A stretch of 64,000 bases of DNA from Streptomyces bicolor (lineage in GTDB: Bacteria > Actinomycetota > Actinomycetes > Streptomycetales > Streptomycetaceae), in NCBI RefSeq assembly GCF_000719285.1, contig NZ_JOFS01000002.1, forward strand, positions 321,161-385,160, given 5' to 3'. The notes beneath the pieces were generated by a model. It did no database searches. It saw nothing but the letters and a program-made list of their open reading frames with translations, and was not told the DNA's origin. A program made the translations under genes and the position numbers. This document shows positions 28,762 through 37,374 of the stretch, one piece after another (position 1 is the stretch's first letter; the number at the start of each line of letters is the position of its first letter).

Positions 28762-29595
28762 CTACCCTCTGCCGGAACCTGTGCGGTGGACCGGCAGCCA
28801 CCGGACCGCGTGATCGACGGCCGTCCTGAAAGCGAACAGCCGTGCCGTGGCCCTGCCCACCGTCGCGGTCCGGATGGCGGCGCCGCTCCGTTCGAAGGAG
28901 GCGCCGACCTCCGCGAAGTCGCTGTCGTCGAGTGCCACGTCCGTGTAACTCCACCAGGTCCGGGCACCCCGGTCCCGGATCACGCAGTGGTACTCGCGGA
29001 CCGGCTTCTCGGGCACGCGGTATTCGGCCAGGTGGAACGCGGTGCACGAGGCGAAGCCCACGCCGAGGAGCAACACCTCGGCCCCCATGTCGTACAGCTT
29101 GGCCATGGGGGAGTCCTCGCCGAGGTGGCAGCGCGGTGCATGGCCGGAGACGATCTGCCGGGCGAGCGGGCCGATGGCCGCGAACGAGGTCTGGGGATGA
29201 TCGCTTCGCAAGGCCTCGGGATGCGTGCGCACCTCCTCGGCGAGGCGCCCGGTCGACCGGGCCGGTGTGCGAGCGGGATCGAACGGAGGCATCCGCCGGC
29301 GCACCTCCGCTACCTGTGTGGAGGTCAGCCCTTGCACGCTCTGCCAATACAGGGGGGAAGTGTCGGAGTTCTCCGGGGTGAAGGTGGGCACCACCAGGGT
29401 GCCGTCGGGGCCGAGGGCGGCCCGGAGCGCGCGCACCACTGTGCGGCTGCCGCCCCGCACCGGCCCCAGGCCACGCAGTGAGGAGTGGGTCAACAGGACC
29501 CCGCCGCGGCGGACACCGAGGGCGCGGAGCTCCTCGGTCAGGGTCTCCTCGTCCAAGGCCGACCGGTGCGTGGGGCCGCCGAGTCTGTGCGCCAT
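28762..29595 (-). CDS. AAC(3)-family N-acetyltransferase in an FxsA/FxsB locus
   Basis: The 277-residue protein matches the aminoglycoside 3-N-acetyltransferase fold: VLLTHSSLRGLGPVRGG, TVVRALRAALGPDGTLVVP and LGVGFASCTAFHLAEYRVP. The His in THSSL and the GFxSCTAFHLAEYR segment form the acyl-CoA and active site in the family. Family members also acetylate non-antibiotic amines, so resistance should not be assumed. The ATG at 29595 has AAAGGGG upstream and lies 11 bp after the radical SAM gene, so it is likely in one operon with it. I infer it acylates the modified peptide or a derived amine. Confidence 0.87.
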   Translation of the reverse strand: MAHRLGGPTHRSALDEETLTEELRALGVRRGGVLLTHSSLRGLGPVRGGSRTVVRALRAALGPDGTLVVPTFTPENSDTSPLYWQSVQGLTSTQVAEVRRRMPPFDPARTPARSTGRLAEEVRTHPEALRSDHPQTSFAAIGPLARQIVSGHAPRCHLGEDSPMAKLYDMGAEVLLLGVGFASCTAFHLAEYRVPEKPVREYHCVIRDRGARTWWSYTDVALDDSDFAEVGASFERSGAAIRTATVGRATARLFAFRTAVDHAVRWLPVHRTGSGRG

Positions 29596-29606
29596 GACCA
29601 CCCCTT

Positions 29607-30800
29607 TCAGTTCTGGCCGCCGTGGGCGGACGCCGGGAAGCGGTCCCGGAAATGACGGATCAGCTTGGCCAGGTCGGGGCAGTGGACCGACGGGTTGTCG
29701 AATCCGTTGCCGGAGCGGAAGCGGTGTGCGTACAGGCCACCGCCGCACACCCGGACCAGCGGGCACGACCTGCATGTGGCGCACAGGTCCGCCAGTCCCC
29801 GGCGCCGCTCCCGCAGGCCTGGATGGTCGGCGACGTCGTCGAGGCTGTGGGAGAAGACGTCCATGCCGGTCGCCGCCGCGCCGTCGTAAGCCGTCTTGAG
29901 CGAGTCCGCCTGCTCGATGGTGCCGTCCGTCTCGATCACCACATGGTCCACCGAGGCGGTCCCCATGGACTCCACGAAACTCGGGCCGCCCGCAAGCAGA
30001 CTGAGGATGGAGGCGAAGAAGCGCACCGGCACGGGACGGCCGGTTGCGAACCACTCGTCGGCGATGGTGATCAGCCAGTCGGCGTAGGGGGTGTCCGCGC
30101 CGCCCGGACGCGCGGGCGGACGGTCCCACGTGGCGTGGGGCAGCAGGAAGTCGATCCGCGGAGGGGCCAGTTCCAGTAGGGCCGAGTAAACCCGCAGCGG
30201 ATCGTTCTCGGGATCGACGGTGCACAGCAGCCCCGCGAAAAGGTGCCGGTAGCGAGGCTGCCGCAGGAGCCGGATGCCTCGCTGGACGTGCTCGTGACTG
30301 CCGCGGCCGTCCCGGAAGCGGCGGTGGCGGTCGTGCGCCGACCTGTCGCCGTCCAGCGAAACGCCGACCTTGATGTCGTACTCCTCGAAGAGCTGGCAGA
30401 AGCGCTCGTCGAGTCGTACGGCGTTCGTCTGGATGCGAAGGTCCAGCCTGCAGTGACCGTCCAGAGCCCTGTGCAGTTCCTCCGCCATGCGGCGCAGGCG
30501 CGCGTGCCCGGCCAGCAACGGCTCGCCGCCGTGCAGGATGACGTGCATGGTGTCGAGCCCGTGGGAGGCGGCGTGTTCGGCGATGCGTGCGGCCGACTGT
30601 GAGATCACTTCGGGGGGCATGACGGGTGGCCGGCCACGCCAGCTGTGGTCGGCGTGCTCGTACACGTAGCAGTGGTCACAGGCCAGATCGCAACGGCTGT
30701 GCACCTTGAGGACGAACTGCTGCAACGCCCGGGCGGCAGGACGGGTCCCGCCGTCCTCAGATGCAGGAATTGAACGTGACGGGCCAGTCTCCGTCGGCAC
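29607..30800 (-). CDS. fxsB: FxsB-like radical SAM/SPASM peptide maturase
   Basis: This roughly 397-residue enzyme has the [4Fe-4S]-SAM motif CDLACDHC (C37, C41, C44 from the start used) in QFVLKVHSRCDLACDHCYVY, followed by HGGEPLL, and a C-terminal SPASM-type Cys set (CATCRSCPLVRVCGGG, later CPDL). The KVHSRCDLACDHCYVYEHAD run is characteristic of FxsB, which forms cyclophane crosslinks on FxSxx-COOH peptides. Its substrate gene fxsA lies directly upstream and overlaps it. The start is uncertain: I use GTG at 30800. A TTG at 30725 is nearer the conserved region, and a GTG at 30884 would add an Arg-rich stretch that is only fxsA in another frame. Confidence 0.88.
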   Translation of the reverse strand: MPTETGPSRSIPASEDGGTRPAARALQQFVLKVHSRCDLACDHCYVYEHADHSWRGRPPVMPPEVISQSAARIAEHAASHGLDTMHVILHGGEPLLAGHARLRRMAEELHRALDGHCRLDLRIQTNAVRLDERFCQLFEEYDIKVGVSLDGDRSAHDRHRRFRDGRGSHEHVQRGIRLLRQPRYRHLFAGLLCTVDPENDPLRVYSALLELAPPRIDFLLPHATWDRPPARPGGADTPYADWLITIADEWFATGRPVPVRFFASILSLLAGGPSFVESMGTASVDHVVIETDGTIEQADSLKTAYDGAAATGMDVFSHSLDDVADHPGLRERRRGLADLCATCRSCPLVRVCGGGLYAHRFRSGNGFDNPSVHCPDLAKLIRHFRDRFPASAHGGQN

Positions 30801-30951
30801 TGTGCGCCTCCACCTCCTCCGCCAGCTCGTTCGCCGCCCGGAACTGAGCCGGGACGCGCCCGGAGGACGCACCGGGCTCTTCACGACTCTTGAGCGAGAG
30901 CGCTGCGTATCTCGATTTCGGCTGCCCGGAGGCAGTGGAGGATTCGCTCAT
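30757..30951 (-). CDS. fxsA: FxSxx-COOH precursor peptide (FxsA-like)
   Basis: A 64-residue peptide, MSESSTASGQPKSRYAALSL at the start, ends in SADGDWPVTFNSCI with the C-terminal FNSCI exactly fitting FxSxx-COOH. The leader is hydrophilic with an Ala/Glu helix (RAANELAEEVEAH). The likely crosslink site is Phe60-Asn61-Ser62, and Trp56-Pro-Val is a second aromatic three-residue motif. I chose the ATG at 30951 because GGGAG precedes it by 7 bp; an in-frame ATG at 30969 adds six residues. It overlaps the membrane protein gene (71 bp) and the fxsB start used here (44 bp). I consider this call strong because the FxsB neighbour is independent evidence. Confidence 0.85.
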   Translation of the reverse strand: MSESSTASGQPKSRYAALSLKSREEPGASSGRVPAQFRAANELAEEVEAHSADGDWPVTFNSCI

Positions 30952-31639
30952 GTGTGTCTCCCACGGCATCGATTACCCGTATGCGGACGTAAACGTTGTC
31001 GAGCAAAGAGATCGCGGGCGCCGAGAAGCGTGCGGTGTACAGGCCGTCCCGGTCGACCGTGACGCCGAGCGGTGTGCCGACGCCGAGCGCGTGCAGATCG
31101 AAGTCCTTTCCGAGGCGCAGACCCAGTGCTTCGAGTTCGGCGACGGCGGCCGCGTATCCCAGCCACTGGACGTCCGCAGCGACAACCAGCTGGCCTTTGG
31201 GCTGCACGTGGTACGCCACGCTCTCGAGCGTGGCGCTGTGCATTCCGCCGTTGCGGAGGCCGACGACCCAGACGAGCGCCGGCCGTCCTCGCAACCGCGT
31301 CCTCCTGTTCCTCGCGTTCATGTCTCGGTTCACGTAGCCGTTCCAGCCGATGATCGGTCGGACCGCTCTCGCGAACTGAGCACGCCCGAGCACAAAGGCC
31401 AGACAGACGGCCAGCAGACTGCAGAGCGCCTCCGCGTCCAGCAGGGCAAGGCGCCACGGCCACTGCTCTTTGCGGGCCGGAGACAGATTCATCCTGGTCG
31501 CTTCCCAGAACACCATGGCGGTCAGTGCGACGAGCAGAACGACGGGTGTGGTGAAGAGCATCGGATTGCGGCGTACTCGGTGCTGGCGGTCGTCGAGATG
31601 CCCTGATCCCGGCAGAGGCGCGGGCGTGCCACCTGTCAT
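30881..31639 (-). CDS. Unrecognised membrane protein upstream of fxsA
   Basis: This 252-residue protein has two hydrophobic helices near the N-terminus (PVVLLVALTAMVFWEA; ALCSLLAVCLAFVLG), then a basic stretch (NARNRRTRLRGRPAL) and about 140 residues of mixed strand-like sequence (VWVVGLRNGGMHSATLESVA). I recognise no family. The ATG at 31639 sits where sequence character changes; the open frame continues far upstream antisense to another gene. Its 3' end overlaps fxsA by 71 bp in another frame, so it probably belongs to the same operon. Membrane location suggests a role in export, sensing or immunity for the peptide system, but that is inference only. Confidence 0.7.
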   Translation of the reverse strand: MTGGTPAPLPGSGHLDDRQHRVRRNPMLFTTPVVLLVALTAMVFWEATRMNLSPARKEQWPWRLALLDAEALCSLLAVCLAFVLGRAQFARAVRPIIGWNGYVNRDMNARNRRTRLRGRPALVWVVGLRNGGMHSATLESVAYHVQPKGQLVVAADVQWLGYAAAVAELEALGLRLGKDFDLHALGVGTPLGVTVDRDGLYTARFSAPAISLLDNVYVRIRVIDAVGDTHERILHCLRAAEIEIRSALAQES

Positions 31640-31897
31640 GAAGTTGTTCTCCGCCTTCGTCCAGCGGTCGCTCGGGTGTCGCACAGTGTGACAGCGCAGG
31701 AAATGTCCCACCAGAAGCTTTTCCAGACAGTTCAGGAGCCTTTTTCCGGACGGTTGGCAGGCGGCGCCACGGTGCCGAGCGATGCCTCCGTACCGCGCCC
31801 GTGGTATGCCGCCGCCCCCTCGTACGCCCGTGGGAGGGCAACAGGTTCGGCCCTCGGTCGATAACTCGCCGACAGGTTGGCCCCGTACCGTTGAAGC

Positions 31898-34549
31898 ATG
31901 GATCTTCGACTGTCCGGACTGCGAGGACGCGTACGGAGGCCGCGACGGTGGATCGCCGCCGCGGCCTCCGTCGTGGTCCTCGCCGGTGCCGGGACATGGA
32001 CGGCCGTCGCCGACGACGACGCGCCGCCGGTGCAGAGCACCGACCGGGTCATGGACATGGGCGACGGGGTGCGCGTCGACACCTCGTACTTCACCGGCGC
32101 CGGGAGTGGCCGCCGCCCCGCCGTCCTCCTCGCACACGGCTTCGGCGGCAGCAAGGACGACGTACGGCAGCAGGCCGAGGACCTCGCCCGGGACGGGTAC
32201 GCGGTGCTGACCTGGTCGGCCCGTGGCTTCGGCAGGTCGACCGGCAAGGTCGGACTGAACGACCCGAAGGGCGAGGTCGCCGACGTCTCCAGGCTGCTGG
32301 ACTGGCTGGCGAAGCAGCCCCAGGTCGAGCTGGACAAGACCGGCGACCCCCGGGTCGGCATGGCGGGCGCCTCGTACGGCGGCGCCATCTCGCTGCTGGG
32401 CGCCGGGTACGACGACCGGGTGGACGCCATCGCCCCGGCGATCACGTACTGGAACCTCGCGGACGCCCTGTTCCCGAACGGCGTGTTCAAGAAGCTCTGG
32501 GCCGGCATCTTCGTCAACTCGGCCGGCGGCTGCTCCAAGTTCGAGACGCGGATCTGCGAGATGTACGACCGTGTCGCCGAGTCCGGCACCCCCGACGCCC
32601 GGGCGCGCACCATGCTGGAGGAGCGCTCGCCGTCCGCCGTCGGCGACCGCATCAAGGTGCCCACCCTGCTCATGCAGGGCCAGTCCGACTCCCTCTTCCC
32701 GCTCGGCCAGGCCGACCAGGCCGCGAAGGCCATCCGTGCCAACGGCGCCCCGGTCGACGTCGACTGGATCTCCGGCGGTCATGACGGCGGCGACATGGAG
32801 ACGAGCCGGATCCAGGGGCGCGTGAAGTCCTGGTTCGACCGCTACCTCAAGGACGACAAGGCCGCCGACACCGGCCCGGCCTTCCGCGTCACCCGCACCG
32901 GAGGCGTCGACTCCACCGACGGCCAGGCCACGCTGCGCGGGGCGAGCGCGGACGCGTACCCCGGCCTGGAGAGCGGCCGGAAGGCCATCGCCCTCACCGG
33001 TGGCGAGCAGAGCTTCGCCAACCCGGCCGGCGCCAGCCCGCCCGCCGTCTCCGCCCTGCCCGGCCTCGGCGGCGCGGGCGGCCTCTCGCAGCTGTCCTCG
33101 CTCGGCATCGGGGTGTCGCTGGACTTCCCGGGCCAGTTCGCCGCGTTCGAGTCGGCTCCGGTCGGCGACAACCTGCGCGTCACCGGCTCCCCGACGGCGA
33201 CCGTCCACGTGAAGTCGACCAGCGAGGACGCGGTGCTCTTCGCCAAGGTCTACGACGTCGGCCCCGACGGCACCCAGCAGGTGCTGCCGTCGCAGCTGGT
33301 CACGCCCCTGCGCGTCGAGAACGCCAAGTCCGGCGAGGACGTGACGATCACGCTCCCCGCCATCGACTACGGCATCGAGCAGGGCCACCGCCTGCGCCTG
33401 GTCCTCTCCTCCACGGACCTCGGCTACGCCTCCCCGGCCGCCCCGGCGACGTACACCGTCTCCCTGAAGGGCGACCTCTCCGTCCCGACCGCGCCCGGCG
33501 TGAGCACCGCCGCCGCGGCGCTGCCGTCCTGGGTGTGGTGGCTGCCGATCAGCGCCGCGCTGATCGCCGCGGCCCTGCTGCTGACGGCCCGCCGCCGCAC
33601 CGCCACCCCCGCGCCCGACCCGGAACTGGCCGAGGTCCCGCTCCAGATCACCGACCTGAGCAAGCGGTACGCGGGCTCCCAGGACCGTTACGCGGTACGG
33701 GACCTGTCCTTCCGCGTCGAGAAGGGCCAGGTCCTCGGCCTGCTCGGCCCGAACGGCGCGGGCAAGACGACGACACTGCGCATGCTGATGGGCCTGATCA
33801 AGCCGGACGCCGGCGAGATCCGTGTCTTCGGTCATGCGATCCGCCCGGGCGCACCCGTCCTCTCCCGGGTCGGCGCCTTCGTGGAGGGCGCGGGCTTCCT
33901 GCCGCACCTGTCCGGCCGGGAGAACCTGGAGCTGTACTGGCAGGCCACCGGCCGCCCGCCGGAGGACGCCCACCTCGACGAGGCCCTGGAGATCGCCGGA
34001 CTCGGCGACGCGCTCGCCCGCGCGGTGCGCACGTACTCCCAGGGCATGCGCCAGCGCCTCGCCATAGCCCAGGCCATGCTGGGCCTCCCGGACCTCCTCA
34101 TCCTCGACGAACCGACCAACGGTCTCGACCCGCCGCAGATCCGCGAGATGCGCGAGGTGATGATCCGCTACGCGGCCGCCGGCCGTACGGTGATCGTCTC
34201 CAGCCATCTCCTGGCGGAGGTCGAGCAGTCCTGCACCCACCTCGTGGTGATGGACCGCGGCCGCCTCGTGCAGGCCGGCCCGGTCGCCGAGATCATCGGC
34301 TCCGGCGACACACTGCTCGTCGGCACGGCCGAGCCCGTCGAGGAGCCGGTCGTGGAGAAGGTGGCGGCGCTGCCCGGCATCGCCTCGGCGATCAGCACCG
34401 ACGAGGGCATGCTCGTCCGCCTGGACACCGACGGCAGCGCACAACGCCTGATCGCCGAACTCGTACGGCTGGAGGTGCCCGTCCAGTCGGTGGGCCCCCA
34501 CCGCCGCCTGGAAGACGCCTTCCTCACCCTGATCGGAGGTTCCGCATGA
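31898..34549 (+). CDS. Secreted-type alpha/beta hydrolase fused to an ABC ATPase
   Basis: This 883-residue chain has three parts. After an N-terminal hydrophobic helix (IAAAASVVVLAGAGTW), residues about 40-535 form a CocE/X-Pro peptidase S15-like hydrolase with nucleophile GASYGG, His in SGGHDGG and a beta-rich C-terminal domain. A helix (WWLPISAALIAAALLLT, near 555) follows, then an ABC ATPase with GPNGAGKTT, YSQGMRQRLAI and ILDEPTNGLDPP. The hydrolase would lie outside the cell and the ATPase inside, on one polypeptide. The permease gene overlaps its stop by 4 bp. No frameshift is needed, so the fusion is genuine. Substrate is unknown. Confidence 0.9.
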   Translation: MDLRLSGLRGRVRRPRRWIAAAASVVVLAGAGTWTAVADDDAPPVQSTDRVMDMGDGVRVDTSYFTGAGSGRRPAVLLAHGFGGSKDDVRQQAEDLARDGYAVLTWSARGFGRSTGKVGLNDPKGEVADVSRLLDWLAKQPQVELDKTGDPRVGMAGASYGGAISLLGAGYDDRVDAIAPAITYWNLADALFPNGVFKKLWAGIFVNSAGGCSKFETRICEMYDRVAESGTPDARARTMLEERSPSAVGDRIKVPTLLMQGQSDSLFPLGQADQAAKAIRANGAPVDVDWISGGHDGGDMETSRIQGRVKSWFDRYLKDDKAADTGPAFRVTRTGGVDSTDGQATLRGASADAYPGLESGRKAIALTGGEQSFANPAGASPPAVSALPGLGGAGGLSQLSSLGIGVSLDFPGQFAAFESAPVGDNLRVTGSPTATVHVKSTSEDAVLFAKVYDVGPDGTQQVLPSQLVTPLRVENAKSGEDVTITLPAIDYGIEQGHRLRLVLSSTDLGYASPAAPATYTVSLKGDLSVPTAPGVSTAAAALPSWVWWLPISAALIAAALLLTARRRTATPAPDPELAEVPLQITDLSKRYAGSQDRYAVRDLSFRVEKGQVLGLLGPNGAGKTTTLRMLMGLIKPDAGEIRVFGHAIRPGAPVLSRVGAFVEGAGFLPHLSGRENLELYWQATGRPPEDAHLDEALEIAGLGDALARAVRTYSQGMRQRLAIAQAMLGLPDLLILDEPTNGLDPPQIREMREVMIRYAAAGRTVIVSSHLLAEVEQSCTHLVVMDRGRLVQAGPVAEIIGSGDTLLVGTAEPVEEPVVEKVAALPGIASAISTDEGMLVRLDTDGSAQRLIAELVRLEVPVQSVGPHRRLEDAFLTLIGGSA

Positions 34550-35409
34550 GCACGCTCGCCGAGCGCACCGAGGTCGCCTCCGGCTACCGGGCGGGCCGTA
34601 CGCTGCCCCTGAGGGTCGAGCTGATCCGCCAGCTCAAGCGGCGCCGGACGCTGGTCATGTTCGGCATCCTCGCCGTCCTGCCGTTCGTGCTGGTCGCCGC
34701 GTTCGCGATCGGCGGCGAGCCGGACGGCGGCGGTGACCGCATCACACTGATGGACACGGCGACGGCGTCCGGCGCGAACTTCGCCGCCGTGAACCTGTTC
34801 GTCTCCGCGGGCTTCCTGCTGGTCATCCCCGTCGCGCTGTTCTGCGGGGACACGGTGGCGTCGGAGGCCGGCTGGTCCTCCCTGCGCTACCTGCTGGCCG
34901 CGCCCGTGCCCCGGGCCCGCCTGCTGTGGTCCAAGCTCGTGGTGGCGCTGGGGCTCAGCCTGGCCGCGATGGTCATCCTGCCCGTGGTCGCGCTGGCCGT
35001 CGGCACGGCGGCCTACGGCTGGGGTCCCCTGCAGATCCCGACCGGCGGCTCGCTGGCCACGGGGACGGCCGCGCAGCGCCTGCTGGTCGTCGTGGCGTAC
35101 ATCTTCGTCTCCCAACTGGTCACCGCGGGCCTGGCGTTCTGGCTCTCCACCAAGACGGACGCCGCGCTCGGCGCGGTCGGCGGCGCGGTCGGCCTGACCA
35201 TCGTCGGCAACGTCCTCGACGCGGTGACGGCCCTCGGCGACTGGCGCCACTTCCTGCCCGCGCACTGGCAGTTCGCCTGGGCGGACGCCGTACAGCCCCG
35301 TCCCGAGTGGTCCGGCATGATCCAGGGCACCGCGATTTCCATAACGTACGCCCTCGTGCTGTTCGCGCTGGCCTTCCGCGGTTTTGCCCGCAAGGACATC
35401 GTGTCGTAG
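34546..35409 (+). CDS. ABC-2 type permease paired with the hydrolase-ATPase
   Basis: This 287-residue protein has six or so hydrophobic helices (FGILAVLPFVLVAAFAI, VNLFVSAGFLLVIPVALF, VALGLSLAAMVILPVVALAVG). AGWSSLRYLLAAPVPRARLL is typical of ABC-2 exporters. It would form the membrane channel for the ATPase encoded just upstream. The ATG at 34546 overlaps that gene's stop (ATGA) and has GGAGG upstream, so the two are translationally coupled. The exported molecule is unknown. Confidence 0.88.
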   Translation: MSTLAERTEVASGYRAGRTLPLRVELIRQLKRRRTLVMFGILAVLPFVLVAAFAIGGEPDGGGDRITLMDTATASGANFAAVNLFVSAGFLLVIPVALFCGDTVASEAGWSSLRYLLAAPVPRARLLWSKLVVALGLSLAAMVILPVVALAVGTAAYGWGPLQIPTGGSLATGTAAQRLLVVVAYIFVSQLVTAGLAFWLSTKTDAALGAVGGAVGLTIVGNVLDAVTALGDWRHFLPAHWQFAWADAVQPRPEWSGMIQGTAISITYALVLFALAFRGFARKDIVS

Positions 35410-35556
35410 GTCAACGGAAGATCACCCACCGGTCTCAACAGTCCGCCCCCGTGCCCTCTTCGAGACTCATCCGCAACGCTCCGTAGCGCACGTTCCGGCC
35501 CCCTGGCCCGTCAAAGTCGCAGAAGTCGACGTCAACGGACCAAGGGGGCACGGACG

Positions 35557-37095
35557 ATGGAGCGGCACCGAATACGAGGGCTCCTCGCCATCACCGCGGC
35601 GGGCGGCCTACTGCTCACCGGCTGCGGGAAGGGCGACAGCGGGGACTCCTCGGCGGACAAGAACGGCGGCAGCTACGCCAGCGGCTTCCCGGCCCCCGAC
35701 CACGGCAACGGCGGCACGGGGGAGCACGAGGAGGGCGACGACTCGGACTCCCGCGAGTTCGCGCCCGCCCCCGACTACCTCTCCACCTTCGCCCTGGACG
35801 TCGACACCGCCTCCTACGGCTACGCCCGCCGCACCCTCGCCGAGGGAAGCCTGCCCGACCCGTCCACGGTCCGCCCCGAGGAGTTCGTCAACAGCTTCCG
35901 CCAGGACTACGACCGCCCCGACGGCAACGGCTTCACGGTCACCGTCGACGGCGCCCGCACCGAACGCGGGGACTGGTCCCTGGTCCGCGTGGGCCTGGCC
36001 ACCCGCCCGGCCGAGGACGCGGGCGAACGCCCGCCCGCCGCGCTGACCTTCGTGATCGACGTCTCCGGCTCGATGGCGGAACCGGGCCGCCTGGACCTGG
36101 CCAAGGAATCCCTCGGTGTGATGACGAACCGCCTGCGCGACGACGACTCGGTCGCCATCGTCACCTTCAGCGACGAGGCGGAGAGGGTGCTGCCGATGAC
36201 CCGCCTCGGCGGCAACCGGGACGAGATCCACGACGCGATAGACAGCCTGGAGCCCACGGACTCGACCAACCTGGGCGCAGGTGTGGAGACGGGCTACGAA
36301 ACAGCGGAGGAAGGCCTCCGCTCGGGCGCCACGAACCGCGTCGTACTCGTCTCGGACGCCCTGGCCAACACCGGCGACACCGACGCGGACACCATCCTCG
36401 AACGCATCTCCGCCGAGCGCCGCGAACACGGCATCACCCTCTTCGGCGTGGGCGTCGGCAGCGACTACGGCGACGCCCTGATGGAACGCCTGGCCGACAA
36501 GGGTGACGGTCACACGGTGTACGTCTCCGGTGAGGAGGAGGCCCGCGAGGTCTTCTGCGAGGAGCTGCCTCAGAACATCGACCTCACGGCCCGCGACGCC
36601 AAGGCCCAGGTGGCCTTCGACCAGACCACGGTCTCCGAGTTCCGACTCATCGGCTACGACAACCGCCGGGTCGCCGACGAGGACTTCCGCGACGACAGCG
36701 TCGACGGCGGCGAGACCGGCCCCGGCCACACGGTGACGGCCCTGTACGCCGTCCACACCCGCCCCGGCGCGGAAGGCCACCTCGCCACGGCGAGCGTCCG
36801 CTGGCTCGACCCCGAGTCCCGGGCCCCGCACGAGGAGTCGGGTCGGCTGGAGACCGGTTCCCTGGAGGACTCCGTCTGGGGCGCGAGCCCCCGCTTCCAG
36901 GTCACGGCCACGGCCGCCTACTTCGCCGACGCCCTCCGCCTCGGCGACGACCGCCGGACCGCCCTGCCGGGTTCCACCCACCTGGGCGAACTGGCCGACC
37001 GCGCGGACGAGCTGGCGACCACGACGGAGGACGAGGAGGTAGCCGGCCTCGCCGAGGCGATCCACCGGGCAAGCGACCTGACGGGCCAGGACTGA
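35557..37095 (+). CDS. VWA-domain lipoprotein (YfbK-like)
   Basis: The 512-residue protein begins with a lipoprotein signal peptide (lipobox LLTGC, Cys about residue 23). A Ser/Gly/Asp-rich linker, a small domain (STFALDVDTASYGYARRTL), the von Willebrand factor A domain and a C-terminal DUF3520-like part follow. The VWA MIDAS is visible: DVSGSM, the Thr in EPTDSTNLGAG and Asp in VLVSDALANTG. Such proteins bind partners through a metal ion on the cell surface. The ATG at 35557 follows GGGGGCACGGACG. It is a monocistronic unit 147 bp after the ABC genes. The partner is not apparent. Confidence 0.9.
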   Translation: MERHRIRGLLAITAAGGLLLTGCGKGDSGDSSADKNGGSYASGFPAPDHGNGGTGEHEEGDDSDSREFAPAPDYLSTFALDVDTASYGYARRTLAEGSLPDPSTVRPEEFVNSFRQDYDRPDGNGFTVTVDGARTERGDWSLVRVGLATRPAEDAGERPPAALTFVIDVSGSMAEPGRLDLAKESLGVMTNRLRDDDSVAIVTFSDEAERVLPMTRLGGNRDEIHDAIDSLEPTDSTNLGAGVETGYETAEEGLRSGATNRVVLVSDALANTGDTDADTILERISAERREHGITLFGVGVGSDYGDALMERLADKGDGHTVYVSGEEEAREVFCEELPQNIDLTARDAKAQVAFDQTTVSEFRLIGYDNRRVADEDFRDDSVDGGETGPGHTVTALYAVHTRPGAEGHLATASVRWLDPESRAPHEESGRLETGSLEDSVWGASPRFQVTATAAYFADALRLGDDRRTALPGSTHLGELADRADELATTTEDEEVAGLAEAIHRASDLTGQD

Positions 37096-37171
37096 CCCGC
37101 CGCCGGCGCCGAGAGGTGCCCGGCGCTGTGGCTGGGCGGGGGTGGTGGGTCGCGCGGCCCGGCGCGACGGG

Positions 37172-37206
37172 GTGCCGCTGCGCCACCCGTGCCGCCCCAG
37201 CGGCAC
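37172..37206. terminator. Possible terminator hairpin after the VWA gene
   Basis: GTGCCGCTG (37172-37180) pairs perfectly with CAGCGGCAC (37198-37206) around a 17-nt loop, 77 bp after the VWA gene. No T run follows. It is the only notable structure in the 279-bp gap before the acyl-CoA ligase gene. Confidence 0.4.
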
Positions 37207-37374
37207 GACTGCCCGCAGCTAGGGCAGGGACGCCGGAGGACGCGCACCCCCACCGAACAGCGACGGGCCGCCGCAGGCACCCCCGGCCCAACCGCCGGAG
37301 GCACAGGCATTGACCTTCCGCTACGCGCGAGTAAGTTGACCCCCCAGTAAGTCCGACTGGCACCGGGAGCCGAC

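Noticed and set aside
28762..29595. Aminoglycoside resistance gene
   Set aside because: The fold is AAC(3), but context with FxsA/FxsB argues for a tailoring role; resistance is not shown by sequence.
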